A stretch of 64,000 nucleotides of DNA, from assembly GCF_047948215.1 (NCBI RefSeq), contig NC_134455.1:156594575-156658574 (forward strand), written 5' to 3'. Each line of letters starts with the position of its first letter. The first letter of the stretch is position 1. Below are positions 24,654 through 41,219 of this stretch, piece after piece. Position numbers and translations under genes: made by a program. Origin of the DNA: Lycorma delicatula. Taxonomy: Eukaryota; Arthropoda; Insecta; Hemiptera; Fulgoridae. A model generated the notes under the pieces. It saw nothing but the letters and a program-made list of their open reading frames with translations. It ran no database searches and was not told the DNA's origin.

Positions 24654-25595
24654 ATGGCTATAGTGCAACACAAGGTATTCTGTATTCTCAAGTACAGCAA
24701 ATCTCAGTGAATAACTGCAGTGCAGCATGTGTTTCTTCTTTGATTTAAATTTGACCCTCCAACAAGGAAAATCATAAGTCATTGGTTTCACCAGTATGAA
24801 CAAACAGGGTGTTTCTGTAAAGGCTAGAGAATAGGCTGATCATGTGTAGCAGAGAACATAAGACGAATTGAAAAAAGTTTTGTACGAAGCCCAACAAAGT
24901 CAACTACATAGCGAGCAGAGAACTTGGAATACCTCAACCAACTGACTGGCATATTTTGAGGGATCATTTACTTTTCAAGCCATATCGCCTACAGCTTTTA
25001 CAGGCTCTTCGTGGAGGTGACAACCTAAAGCATGTTGAATTTTGTGATAAAATGTTTGAAAATATGGAGAATGATGCTTTTCTTCAGTGTTTAATTTTTA
25101 GTGATGAAGCGACATTCCAACTAAGTGGAAAAGTGATTAAGCACAATGTTTGCATATGGGGGTCAACAAAATCTCCATGACACACTGCATCACAAGACTC
25201 CCCCAATAATGTGTTTTGTGCCCTATTGCAAATGAAGGTTTGACACTATCTGAATGAATTTCTACTGCAACAGTAGACAGAACATATTGGGAATGAAGAC
25301 CTGGGCTCTTCAGTTCTGGCCTCCATCACCTGATTCCCATACAATGTGACTTTTTCTTGGTGTGGGGGGGTTTGTGAAAGATGTAGTTAGTTTATGTACT
25401 ACTTCTACAGACAAATCTGGCCGACCTGCAGAACCATATCACAGCAGTGGTGAACTCAGTAACACAAGATATGCTTCCTCGCATGTGGGACGAGTTCAGC
25501 TACTGCTTATCTAAGCAGACATCTGCGTAGCAGACATCTGTCTGCTACGCAGATGTCTGCTTAGATGTCAGCCAAAGGGAGCCACATTGAACATT
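24654..25595 (+). pseudogene. Tc1/mariner-superfamily transposase relic (insect HTH/DUF4817-like type)
   Basis: The reading starts at ATG 24654 (MAIVQHKVFCILKYSKSQ) and follows an insect transposable-element protein with an N-terminal helix-turn-helix domain. Recognisable blocks are PPTRKIISHWFHQYEQTGC, then text matching VRSPTKST.RASRELGIPQP, then FKPYRLQLLQALRGGD, then CLIFSDEATFQLSGKV (first catalytic Asp, kept) and HNVCIWGSTKSP at 24956-25180. After NNVFCALL the middle, including the block with the second catalytic residue, is deleted. A short C-terminal part follows (FVKDVV, later GSHIEHL near 25575-25595). A large palindrome disrupts the last part of the frame. It is inactive. Confidence 0.75.
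25509..25566. repeat. 58-bp near-perfect palindrome in a transposase relic
   Basis: Perfect 28-base arms at 25509-25536 and 25539-25566 are separated by only TC. The right arm continues directly into the expected transposase text (CTTAGATGTCAGCC) and the left arm joins directly to the upstream text. The normal sequence seems to have been copied back in inverted orientation and then forward again, as in a template-switch or snap-back event. It would form a strong cruciform or RNA hairpin. Confidence 0.9.
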
Positions 25596-28500
25596 TATGA
25601 ATTGTATCTATAAACTTTATTGTGAGTATTATCAGATGTAATTTACTTCACATGTGTCATTAGTTTTTAATTTGGAATAAAGTTACAAAATTGAGTATCA
25701 TTTTAAATTACCTGTATATGGCTATTAAAAAAAAAAAAATTAACAATTGTACTTTTTGAAGTTGAACCAACAGAACTGTAAAAATAAAATGCAAATTAAA
25801 CAATAAACTACATTAAAAATTTTACACTAAATATTAATCTAACAGCCAACTTTAAGAAATAACAATACTACAAGGTTCGGTTTCTTTGTACGATGATTTA
25901 AGATAACATAAATTAAAGGGCAATTTATTACACCTCAACTGGCAGCCAGCTGTTAACAATTGATTGTATTTTAGTTTTACCATCCAAATTACAAATATGT
26001 AATTGTTTTGAATTACTGAAATGATATATTTCAGTTAAAATAAAAATCGTAGGGAGCAGTTTAAAAAAATATATATATTAAAAAACGGTTTTTCTTCTGT
26101 CTTGTATATATCATTGCAGATAAATGTACAATATTGTTTTGTCTATTTTTCACTAAGTGAATTCATCAAATAAAGCTCTAAAGCAAGTTATTAACTGCAA
26201 TAAAAATTTGTTATAAAACAGCTAACTAATTTAAAACTTTTTTAAATTTTCTATATAACTTAATGAATCCATTTTAAAGGGTAAGGATGCTGTAACACGA
26301 GGGCCATGAAGAGGAAACTATTTTGAATAGCTTTTCTGTAAGCTCTTAAAACTGTGAATTAAAGTAACTTTTTTATTGTAACTGATCAAATGAATGTCAA
26401 CTTAATAATTAAATAAAACAGCTAAAAATAAACCGTGAATGCTTGAAGACATTTACACATTTCATATGTGAACATAGAAGGAAATCTAGAAGCGTAATTA
26501 AAACTGCCAACATAAATTTAGATGAGGATAAGACACAAGGATGTTTTTTAGTGGTCAGGCAGGCTCAGAGAACAATACATCTCTAAAATAAATTTAAGAG
26601 GAAGTTATAACACTTCTAACAGTTTATACTACTGTCGTCAGCTAACAACTTAAACCTTATTCTGATCAAAATTAAACATCATTACTAAACAGAATGTTCA
26701 ACAGCTTGCTACAACTCTACACATTAAATAATCATTACATTAAAGAACATTTCATTAGACCAGAAAATTATATACTAGTAAATAAATAAATAAATATATT
26801 AAAAATATTTTTTTGTTACTATTAAAAATAGTACAGCTGAAACTTTTCAGAGGATGATTATTGTCTGACCATAAAATTAACATCTGCCTTATAATAAGTT
26901 CTCTTATTCTGTATAATAAAAGATAATGCTGACTGCATTCTCCAACCTACACCGTTGTTTACAATTTTCAAAATAATATACAATTTTTGAAAACAAACAC
27001 AACTAGTTTACATGTGATGTTTTCATTTATTATTTACTAATGTAAGTTTCATTTCTTTTACTATTCACTTATTTGCTACGGCTTTTATATACGTACAAAT
27101 TATAATACAATACTATTTTAAAATTTACTCCAATAACTAAGAACAGATAATTTGGCATCATGAAATTTAGTGTTTATTTTAGAGTTCATAATAATAGTTT
27201 TAAACCTTTTTCTTTTCTTTAAATGTTATAAGATAAGAATTCCCTTTGCCAATTCATGAGGTTATTTAAAAATTAACTGAATTGAAAAATACATAATTAA
27301 TACCTTTTTAATAACATTTGAAGTATCTATATTACTAAGAATTACTTCCTTAATACAGTTTTATTTTATAGCAATATGTAAGTAAATTAAAACAAATTTT
27401 TTTTTTTACTAAAACAACCAAAATATTTCAACAGAAGCAGCAAGGTTACATTAAACTAACTTATTAACCGTATTGAAAGGTGAGAAAAAACTCAAATAAC
27501 AATAAATCTGAATAGATAATTCAAGTAATTATAATTAAAATCAAACAATCATTTCTAAATGAATAACTGTTTTTTAGCAGAAATAGATACACACCAAAGC
27601 TAGAGAAATCAAAGCAGTTACCTTCTACTATATATATATATATATATATACAAGGTTTTAATATTTTTATAACTCATTTTATTGTTTGTGTAATTCATTA
27701 AAGTATTAATGAATTAGACAAGACAAGACAAGTTCTTCTATTTACAGATCTGTATTCCATGTCTATGTAATTTAATATTATTTATACTATTAAATACTTT
27801 AAAAACTGAGAATATATTATATGCTACACATTATAGACCTTCTTTATTTTTTTAATGACTTTATTTTCTTTGCAAACAAGTTCAATTTCAGTTTCTTTTT
27901 GAAATTAATTTTTTCATCTTATTAAAAATGTTTTCCTTTTATTGCATATGAAAATGGCCCAGCCTGGAACCCAAAATCTTCTGGATGAAAGGCAATGACC
28001 TGCAGCGTATATTAACTGCAGTAAATTAAATATAAATTGTCTTTTAATAAATTACACAAAACAAAGAATTCCTATATTTCTTTATTTTATTCTATTGATG
28101 GATGCAACATCTGTTGATACTATTTAAGAATCTAGATGTAATTTTTGATATTAGCATAAAACTTGAAAATAATCTTTGCTATTTCATTAATAAATAACAT
28201 TATTTATGTTGTTTAATTTATGATCCTGTCATTCTTTTACGAATGTGGTCATTCATATTTTTGTTACAATTAATATGGAGTTGAAAGGAATATGAAGCAA
28301 TCAAATAGAATCCAGCTATGAACCTTGAGAGAATTCAAATAAAATGATTATCAAGAACAAACATTATTTTTTGAAATGGATAGTCTTGATTTTTCTACCC
28401 AATACCCAAAAGAATACTTTAATTTTGATTATCTGGTATCAAAATTATGGTTTCTTCTCTTGTGAGTAGTAAGCTTGATTAAACCTAATTTTTGTCGCAC

Positions 28501-29520
28501 TATTTTTTTTTATAAGTATTAAACCATTACAAAGTTTAGGCTAATATTAAGTTTATATTAAATGTAATCACAATTGTTAGTGAAATTTTCAATTTATTTA
28601 TTAATGAAAGCAGTTTTTAATACTCCTGTATGGTTTCACATTATTTTAATTTAAATAAATAAAAGTTTGAAGTATTAATTATATTGTTTTTAACTCAATT
28701 TTTTTGAAAAAATCTTTATCCTTTCACATTTTAGAAAAATCAGTTTACTCAACAGAAATATGGCTATCAGTGATATGACTGACAATAGTTTCTCATTAAA
28801 GTGAAAAAAGAAGTAATTAACAAAGAATCTCAACTTTATTTTCCATTTAAGGGGCCAAAATGAAACCAATGAGTATAGCTTATCTTCAGTTATATAAAGC
28901 TGTAACCAGCCATAAAAAAATTAAAGTTATAAAAAAATCAAACTACAAAAGTTTCACACAAACTGGGATATACAAAGAAATAATTTTAAAATTTCCATAA
29001 AAGGCATGCAGTTATGAAAACTGAATTGTAAGTTAATAGAAAAGGCACAAAAAAGAAAATAAAACATTTTCTAAAAATAGTGACAGTATCACCAAGTAAA
29101 GAAGAATATAAATTCAATTAGAAAATTAATAATGTAGAAGAAAACACAACAAAACATCATTTTGGATCTAAAATAGTTATAAATCATGAGTTAGAACTTA
29201 TGGTGGATAAATATAATTACATTTTTAATAATAATGGAAAGTCATTATTATTAATATGCTAATATTCTAATAAGCTAAGGGAAATCTTCAACATGAATTT
29301 CAGCCATGTAAAACAGATTTTTAATTAAAAAAATGATAATAAATAAAGCAAGTGTTCAATTTAAGTATTACATCATGAACACATGAACCATTATCGTATA
29401 ATAAACAATTTGGTTACAAAACAAAGTAACAATAAATTTTAATGTTTCACATCAAACTGATTAAATTATTTCATCTCACAATTTTGTAAAAACTTAGTTT
29501 CAAATAAATAATAAAATTCT
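25596..29520. other. AT-rich stretch without recognised genes
   Basis: About 3.9 kb of AT-rich DNA. A (TA)11 microsatellite lies at 27629-27650. A TAGACAAGACAAGACAAG run near 27716 is a tiny tandem repeat. No long open frames and no transposon proteins are seen. Confidence 0.5.
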
Positions 29521-30920
29521 GAATGCGACTAGTACGAAATAGTTACTTCAACTCAAAAGGTTATTAATAATAAACATTATTAGTCCTAAATTTCTATTTT
29601 ACATTTAAATTCACATTTACAAGACGAGTTAATGACGTATATAATTGTATTAACATATAATAAACAATAATGAGATATTTATGGAATTAAAATCTTTAAT
29701 GCATAATTTTGATATACTCAACAGGTTTAAAACCTACGAACCAAGGATACATTCATAACATAACGTGGAAGGAATATGTATGTTGAACTTTCAAAGTGTT
29801 GCTGGTTACTCATAGACAACTAGGATATCAAACTGAGTTAAAAGTGAAGGTTATAATAAAATGATTTATCTTTGAAGATCAAAATAAAACACAAACATAA
29901 AATGCCAACACACGGCATATCGAGAACAAGCATTGTAACTGGTGCTAAGCCTAACTACGTCAGGTCAACTTATGTTTGTAATAGAAATAACATACTTCGA
30001 GAAACTTACCAAAAATATATATCAACAACTTAAACTGACGTCTAATCCATAATAAAAAACGATTTAAAAACGCAGGTAACTACTAATTAATACAAACGGG
30101 AAGAAATCTGTCTACAACCACCAACTTTATCAACATCATTGCCTACTAGATATTAATTGCTACAGTTGTGTTGTGGTTACACATTTCAATGCTTACTGGT
30201 TCTGCTGAAGTAGGCGGTGCTGTTTTTGACACCATTCATTTGGCATGAATCATTTCATTCAATGAGTAACTTATTTCAGAAAATAAAAAAGAATTATCAG
30301 AACAAAACTAATTCTAATAAAAGAATATACGGAGAAAAGTGTCAAACGATATTTATTTGGGATTATGTATCAGAAGATATGTTATTTTAACAGCATAACA
30401 CTCATACAAACACTAAGTTCGATTACAAAATTTAAATAATTCGTTTAATTAAGTAAGCTTTAAACCTCAGTTAAAAATAGCATATAATATCGTTAGTTGT
30501 ACGATAATGTTATAAAGTGTTGATTTATTTCGCAGATTTAAATGATTAAAAAGTACTCGAGATATTTCGATTATAATCATATATGGACGCTATTTGAATA
30601 GAATACACTATTTTTTGTCATACTGTCCTAACACACTATTATTAGAATTTTATTTATAATTATTGAAATAAATTAATTGCAGTTAGTAGTTAATTATTTA
30701 CTATTTTAACCAAAGGTTAAGTATTACAAGGCGTTACGCATCTCTATGTATAACTATTTTGCTCTTAGCGCAACCTTGCGGTATGGAAAAACGTTCCTGC
30801 AGTCAAAATGAAACCAACGCGGTATTTTGTTTTTAATAATAATTTGACTGAATGAAGTACAGATGTATTTTCTAAACACAAAATAATTAAAGTGAATCAC
30901 TATTTTATTTCGTACATAAT
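29521..30920 (-). promoter_or_regulatory. CpG-enriched repeat-free patch, candidate promoter/5'-UTR exon for the minus-strand gene
   Basis: By hand count this 1.4-kb patch holds about 33 CpG dinucleotides, against 8 in 16001-17400. It has no recognisable transposon text and no long open frame. On the minus strand TTTTTG|GTAAGT at 30010/30009 is a strong splice donor preceded by a less AT-rich stretch (30010-30250), which could be a noncoding first exon. The nearest minus-strand host coding exon is myosin-IX exon 1, 28 kb away. The donor and CpG pattern are seen directly. The promoter role is inference, and other genes or chance remain possible. Confidence 0.3.
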
Positions 30921-32994
30921 TATTAAAACATAACTATGAACTGACTAAATTGTCTATGTATATAATTTTGTCATAATATTTTTATAATTTCTTTCCTAAA
31001 ACAAAACCAAAAAAAAATTCAATACTAAGTATACTGTAAAGTTTAAATTAAATATAATTTTAAATCTAAAACTTCATAGTACCTACTATTAGGCACTGAA
31101 AAAAAAATTGAAGTAAAGAAAAAAGTTGTAAAGGATATAGTTTAAAAATATCAAGCTGAGAGAATGAAAATGAAAAAAAGAAACATGTTTTCACACTTAT
31201 TTGTTATTTTCATGCTGTATATATCGTATTTGATTTATGAGCCACTTGCAACTCTTGTCTTAAATAATCATACTAAAAGTGTAACATCACAGCCACTAAA
31301 ATACTTATTCTCATTGTTACATTTACTACTTATTGATATTTATAAATAATATATGCAAAAATTTGTTTAATAATTGAAAAAATAAAACACATCTTTCTGT
31401 AACTTATTGTACAGAATGTGATATCCACAACCGCATACCTTAACAAGGGCTTTCCAAGTCCTATAACATGCCCAAAATGAAACCAGTTTTAGGTATTTAC
31501 TGAAAACCTGCATTATCACATTAAACAGTCTGGTAATATAAACATTAGCTATGATATTAATATGAAAAGTTTATTTAAATGCCAAAAATTTTAATATTTT
31601 TTGCTTTGTAACACATATTATGTAAAATGGAAGTGCAATATTTTCTGTTTAGATTTGAAAGAGAATCTGTTCGCTTTGAAAATAACCTGTTTCATAAAAT
31701 ATTATTAAGCAATAAGTTTCCAAATAAATAATGAAACAGTTAATAATGTTATGAGAGTTTTTTATTAATACATTTTTATCACACTCACTGGTTTTTCAAA
31801 TTACATAATCATCAACCATCCAGTATTATTATATATAATGAGTAAATGTGGGTTAAGAATTACTAACTTGAAGAATCTGAATCAGTATCTTCTGTGGCAA
31901 AATCTTTAGTGACAATATCTGGTGTTAAAATAGTACAAAGTGAAACATCACCAATGTTAAAACATAATTTACTCTAATGAAGAACAAGCGTGCAATATTC
32001 ACTGTTGAATAATGTGTTGAAATTATATATGAATCAATAATCAATGAAGGGCCAGAATCCCTTTTTTATAATTTTTTTCTGGCATTAAGAGGGAAAGATT
32101 TGGGGGATATTTTTAAGTCTAGATGCCCTTCCTGATATCATCTATTAAAGGGAGGGATTTAAAAGAAATTTCAGTCTGATTGTCATGATTCAGATCAAAA
32201 TTGTGAAATACACAAATGTTATGTAGGATAGTCATTTTCTGTAAATTCCCATTTGAGAGGTTTTGTAGTTGTTGAACATTTTAAGTAATCAAATAGTTGT
32301 CATTACATATTAATAAACATTCTTTACTATATGTAAGCAAGGATCTTTTGTGAAACTAAAATCTCTTGCTTTGGTATGTGGATTCTTCTGTAATAATTTT
32401 CTTTTACATTATTGTGAATCTTTACATGTCATATTTTTTAATCTTTTTCATATTGAAAATTTTCATATTTCCAATATTTTGGGAGAGAAGATTTCTTATC
32501 AGGGAATCACCTAAAGCAAAGCTTTCTTGAATTTTGAAACTTCTTGGTTTTAGATTCATCTGGTGGATGTATCTACAAATTTATTATCAAATATGCCATT
32601 AAGAGGGGCAAATATATCCTGCTGTTAAACTGTAAGGGCGTTCTAAAGTGATTTCAATCAAACCATTTACCCTGATGGCATCCTTTTCCTGGAATATATT
32701 TTTATATAGTTTCAGAGTTTATTTACAATTAATTTACATTTGTATTAACCTTGAGTAAATTGGACCATACTTTCAATCACATGATTAGGAGTTCTCAGTG
32801 TAACTCCTCAAAAATTACATGCTAATATTACAAAGAACTTTTGTGACAAGCAGCACATACAATAAGTAATTATGGATATTTAATACCTAACAGTAGCACA
32901 AAAGGAAGAAAAATAAAAAAGTCATACATAGTAAGAAAAATGATGAAACAATGAAAAGAAAAAGAAAAGAATATGCAATAGATTTGAAAATCAA
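30921..32994. other. AT-rich stretch without recognised genes
   Basis: No supported gene. The 61-codon frame at 31164-31349 (plus) has a KMKKRN start and a hydrophobic run, but it shows no known family and is probably chance. Around 32060-32160 there is less AT-rich text (GATGCCCTTCCTGATATCAT) that resembles a retrotransposon 3' UTR, but I cannot assign it. Confidence 0.45.
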
Positions 32995-35010
32995 AATCAA
33001 AGTTATAATACACAGTACTCACAGCTGAAGTTACACTTAAGACAATATGGTCACTAAGATCCGGAACGTGTAGTCGTTTTAATCTTCTAACGTCATCCCC
33101 ATTGTCTAGGAGGTTCAAAGCTAAGTGAATCATGTGATTGTTAAGTCGCAGTTTGTACTTTGAACTGAAACATTATATTTCCTCTCAGACATAACATAAA
33201 CCTAAATGTTCATTATTTTACTGTTTTTTATAAACCAAGTTGACTCTGTTATACAACTTGCTAGTTTATTTTGAAACTGCTGAAAGATTTTGACATTGGG
33301 TTTTCTCACAGTACCCCAAAGTTGGATCCTATAGTTCCAGGTTGGTTTAGAATTGTTGAGTATACCAGCCACTTATTAGGTAAAGATAATTGAGAATGTC
33401 TGTCCAACAATCATGACATTTTCTTGAATTTTATTTCAAGTTGCCTGCTCTTCTCTCTTACATGAACTTTTCACATTTGTTGACAGTCAAGTTGTAGACC
33501 TAGGTGCCTCACACTCTCAGCTTGCAGAATTACTATGCCGTCAATGTGGAACAGTAGGCAATCACCTCTCCTCATCATGAATATCACATGGTTCAATTTT
33601 GCTTGTTTTGTCTTGATGTATTCAACCAATTGTTGATTAAATCCAACTCAAATTGTAGGCTATTTGATGGTATTGTTGGGTAGCATCACCAGTGAGAACA
33701 GCCGTGTCATGCACAAAGGAAGAGACAGGTCTGCAGTAAAGATGGAGTATAGTACAGGTTCCATGATAGGGCTCTGAGGAACCCTAAACTTGATTTCAAA
33801 CAACATGGACAACTCCTGGTTATATTTCACCTAAGAAAAATGTCCTTCAAAGTAGCCCTGAACAATAAAATAGCAAGGCTGAAGAAGGCTCATTTATAAT
33901 TGTACAAAAGGCCAGGGTACCAGACTTTGTCAAAGGTCTGTTTGTATGTCAAAGAAAGCTGCCAAACAGTATTTTTTCTCTTCAAGGCTTCTGTGCTGAT
34001 CATGTTTACGAGTGTGTGTGTTTACTTGATAGTGGAATGCTCTCAACAGAGACTGAACTGATGGTCAGGAATTACATAGCCATACTCCAAAGCAGGCCAC
34101 ATCCTCCAAAGAATTCAAACACCTTTGATAGAATAGGTAACAGCTAACTGGCCTGTATGAAGCCACATCATGTATTGGTTTTCTTGGTTTGAGGTCCATG
34201 ACTGTTTGTGAAGCTTTCCACTTCATTGGGAAGTATGTCGTTCAGAGAATTTCATTAAATAGGTTTGTTATGTACATAATGACTTTGGAAGTTAGCATAA
34301 AGAGCATTTTGTTTGTGATTAAATCCAACCTAGGACTTTTCTGTGAGCTTTTTCCCTTCTTGATTACATGAATAACTTCACCTGTAGAGAAACGATTTAA
34401 TAGGAAAATCCATGGCGATTGGGCTATATAAGAAACCAATGATTTCTTCCTCATGAGGACTTTGATTGAAAGACCTTCTCTTTATCACTCTTAGCCCAAG
34501 ACATTTTCAAAGGAAGATGTGAGGAAGGAGATTGACGGAAGTTCCATGTGGCTCTCGATATGGAGTTAACTGCCTCTATGTAAAGGGGATAAGCTTTCAA
34601 GATAACACTTAATGTTGCATCTTATAGCTTTGCAGTAGCCGTTTCAACTTATGAGTGGTTCTGTTTAGAGATGTCCTATCCTATTCTTGACTCTTCTGTA
34701 TCATTGTCATCTTCTTTTGAGTCCCCTTTTCATAGCAATAAGGTCTATACCTCCCTCGGGTGGTCTGTTCGACCTTCATGTTTAACCTCCGGTGTTGATC
34801 ACCAAGCAACCTCCTGTAAGATTAAGGTGAAGTATTGTGTCGCATTATCGACACTGTCAGATATCAACTAAACAGGCACTATCAACTCTGCCTAATACCG
34901 AACTTAGACAATATTGGAAAATGGCCTGAGCATATCAGGCCATATGTCATATCGGAAAATATGCGATTGTTGCTCATTCAGTAAGGCCAGAAAGTTGTTC
35001 AGCATATCAA
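32995..35010 (-). mobile_element. Jockey-like non-LTR retrotransposon relic
   Basis: Read on the minus strand across many frameshifts. An endonuclease-like remnant lies near 34960-34900. Reverse-transcriptase text includes TFDKVWYPGLLY (motif A) near 33930. The catalytic YxDD block has become FVHD at 33706-33717, followed by TAVLTGDA. A KLxIY..I.P.W-type segment is near 33350. The C-terminal NLLDNGDDVRRLKRLHVPDL near 33110-33050 is typical of Jockey-group ORF2 ends. It is 5'-truncated: its 5' side abuts the hAT element at about 35010. The damaged catalytic box and stops make it inactive. Confidence 0.7.
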
Positions 35011-37575
35011 TACTAACTTTGCCGAAGCGTCAACAGCAACATGTTCAGAGTCGTGCTCTTTAACATTAAAAGGAGAGACAAGGCGGCTTATCCGGGTGTG
35101 GTTTTATCACACATTGACTAATGGTGAAAATGTTTTACGTACTTGGATTGCTTATTCTCCTTCCAAAGCATCATTATTTTGTTTCTGCTGTCGTTTGTTT
35201 GAGAATGTAAATACACTGAATGGATCAAAATTTTGCTCATTTGATGATTTAATACTTTGTGGAAACTGAATCCTAAAGTTTCAAGTCAAGAATCAAGTGC
35301 ACTACACAACCAAAGTTATTACAAATGGAAGGAGTTAGAGACCAGACTTCAAAAAGAACAGACTATTGACAAGAAAGAGCAAAACCTTGCGGCAAAGGAA
35401 ACAAAAAAAATGGCAAGAAATTCTTAACAGAATGTTTGATAATATAAGATTCCTTGCGAAATAAAATTTGTCCTTATGTGGTCACAGAGAAAATGATATC
35501 AGCGCTAATAGAGGCAATCTTTTAGAAGCGGTGCATTTAATCACAAAGTACAATCCTGTACTTTGTAAATATCTTGTAAGATCTAAAATGGGTAGCAAAA
35601 TTTCAATCACTTATATATCACCAGAAATTCAAAATGAATTTATTGCAATTTTGGAAGATGAGTTCGGCAACATATCATCAGACAAGTAAAAAAGGCCAAA
35701 AATTATTCTATTATATTCAACAGTACTCCGGATATTTCTCACAAAGACCAAACAAGCCAGGTATTAAGTACGTAGTGATTGAAAATCAGGAAGTACAAGT
35801 AGTGGAGTCTTTTATAGATTTCATTGAAACAAAAAATAAAACTGCTGAAGGAATTTCAAACATGATTTTGAGCAAGCTTGAAGGTGATGATCTCGATATA
35901 ATGAACTGTAGAAGCCAAGCATATGATAATGCTGCGGTTATGGCTGAAAGGCATTCAGGAGTTCAGCAAATAATAAAAGAAATAATCCCAAAGTTGAATT
36001 TGTATCTTGCTCAAACCATTCGTTAAACCTGGCTTGTTTACATGCTGCCTCAGTTGAAGCGAGTAGAGTAACTTTTTTCGGTACATTAGAACGTTGCTAT
36101 TTATTTTTTTCCATGTCCACACATCATTGGGAAGTTCTGATAGAAGATACAGACAAAAGTTTAAAAAGGGTTCAAGATACGCGGTGGAGCACAAGAGGCG
36201 ATGCCATAAATATGACATGGTATCATTACAAAGACATTTTGGTCATTCTGGAAAAACTGACAGAGACAGATGAAAGCTTAAACACAAGAACAGACGCAGG
36301 AACTTAGGACGCTAGTTACGATGCAGTCATTTTCCTTTCTTTGTTTCTTAGGCCTTTGGCAACCTGTGCTATGTGAAGTGAACGATGCACAAAAATATTT
36401 TCAAACAAAGGGACTTGACATAAAACTGTGCGCTCAGAAGGTAAGTGCTTTGCAGACGGTACTGATAGAGAAATGAGAGGAATTGACAAACGGTGCTATA
36501 ATTTATACAGAATATATGTATGAAGACCTTGGAATTTCCATGGAATCTCAGAGGCACAAAATGAGAACAGTACATTTTTGACAATGAAAGTAGAGATGCC
36601 AAATTATCCCATGAAAATGAGTTGAGATGGAAGCTGTTTTTTTCATTAGGTAGAATAATTGTAGAAATTTGTGAGAGGTTTCAGCAGCTACAGAATATGG
36701 CGGAAAAGTCTGCCTATCTAACGCTGGCTATAATACTAGATTTGGACGACACTGAATGTAATCTAGACTATCCATCTGCCGAAATTGAAGAACAGGACTT
36801 CAAGCTCGAACGTGTTCGAATACATGCTTTCGTAGCTGCCACAGGCAACGGAAATAAATTAATTTATGTGGACCCATTTGGATTATTACAATTTATTGTG
36901 AAATCCAAGCTGGAAGATACGCTGCCCAATATTATAATAATGCTCCGAATAGTCCTCATAATTGCCATAAGCAATGCCAGCTGTGAGCGAAGCTTTTCAA
37001 AATTAAAGTTGATAAAAAATTATTTAAGATCAACAGTAAGTACTTTAAGACTAACCAATCTGGCTATTTTGTCTATTGAGCAAGAAGTATGTGATGCTGT
37101 AGGCATTGATAGTGCAACAAAAGTCTTTACTCTTAGAAAAAGTAGACAGATAAAGTTTTAGTTAAAGACAGAAGTTTTATTTTTAATTTTATTAATTTTT
37201 CAATAAAAATATATATCATAACAGAATCATTCTAATTGGAAGTTGATTTGTGTTTTATATTCTATTCGTTATGTGTTCTTAAATTTATGTAATAATAACT
37301 TAATCTTGTAGACATGTATCATAATTGTTGTGTGTATATCAATAAGGGGCATATGTGTAAGAACTTTTGTAACAAATGTGTTTATTATATTAAAAAACAT
37401 ACATACATGAATTCTTTATTTGTACCCTGTACAATACACAATAACAAATTTATACTTGCTGAAAAGTTTTTTAAAATTTCTGTAAATTTTGGAGCCTTAC
37501 ATTTAAATACCTAAATAAGGGGGCAATGGATTTAGCCTATGCCCCAGGCACTGAAACCCACGCTACGTCACTGTG
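35011..37575 (+). mobile_element. hAT transposon relic, ZMYM1/TTF-type transposase
   Basis: The plus strand shows the N-terminal TTF-like zinc-finger text (TWIAYSPSKASLFCFCCRLF) near 35140-35200; a coiled, charged segment near 35330-35430; the catalytic-core text in frames 35468-35689 and 35634-36026 (NKTAEGISNMILSKLEGDDL, AYDNAAVM); and a later segment at 36113-36307 (DTRWSTRGDAI). The C-terminal part at 36622-37161 ends in the hAT dimerisation domain (AISNASCERSFSKLKLIKNY, then LRLTNLAILSIEQEV). The right inverted end is CGCTACGTCACTGTG at 37561-37575, after a typical GCCCCAGGC leader. The left end is missing and replaced by the LINE, so the copy is truncated. The last 540-base frame is open. 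Confidence 0.82.
36622..37161 (+). pseudogene. hAT transposase C-terminal fragment with intact dimerisation domain
   Basis: An open stretch of 179 codons, the longest unbroken transposase segment in the window. It contains AEKSAYLTLAIILDLDDTEC (residues about 27-46), a CCHC-less acidic region, and the hAT dimerisation core with NASCERSFSKLK (about residues 115-126) and LTNLAILSIEQ. In ZMYM1-like transposases this C-terminus mediates dimer formation. Upstream frames are broken, so it is not expected to give an active transposase. Retention as a stand-alone protein is possible in principle but unsupported. Confidence 0.7.

Positions 37576-41219
<3,644 letters not shown>

Noticed and set aside
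26841..26870. Third SINE core (TTCAGAGGATGA)
   Set aside because: Only about 12 bases match the shared core and no body or tail surrounds them.
31164..31349. 61-codon frame with a basic start and hydrophobic helix (secreted peptide candidate)
   Set aside because: Single short frame in AT-rich DNA with no cysteine pattern, conserved motif or splice context.
32060..32160. Retrotransposon 3' UTR-like text with GGAAGGGCATCTAGAC on the minus strand
   Set aside because: Resemblance is short and no adjoining coding or tail was found.
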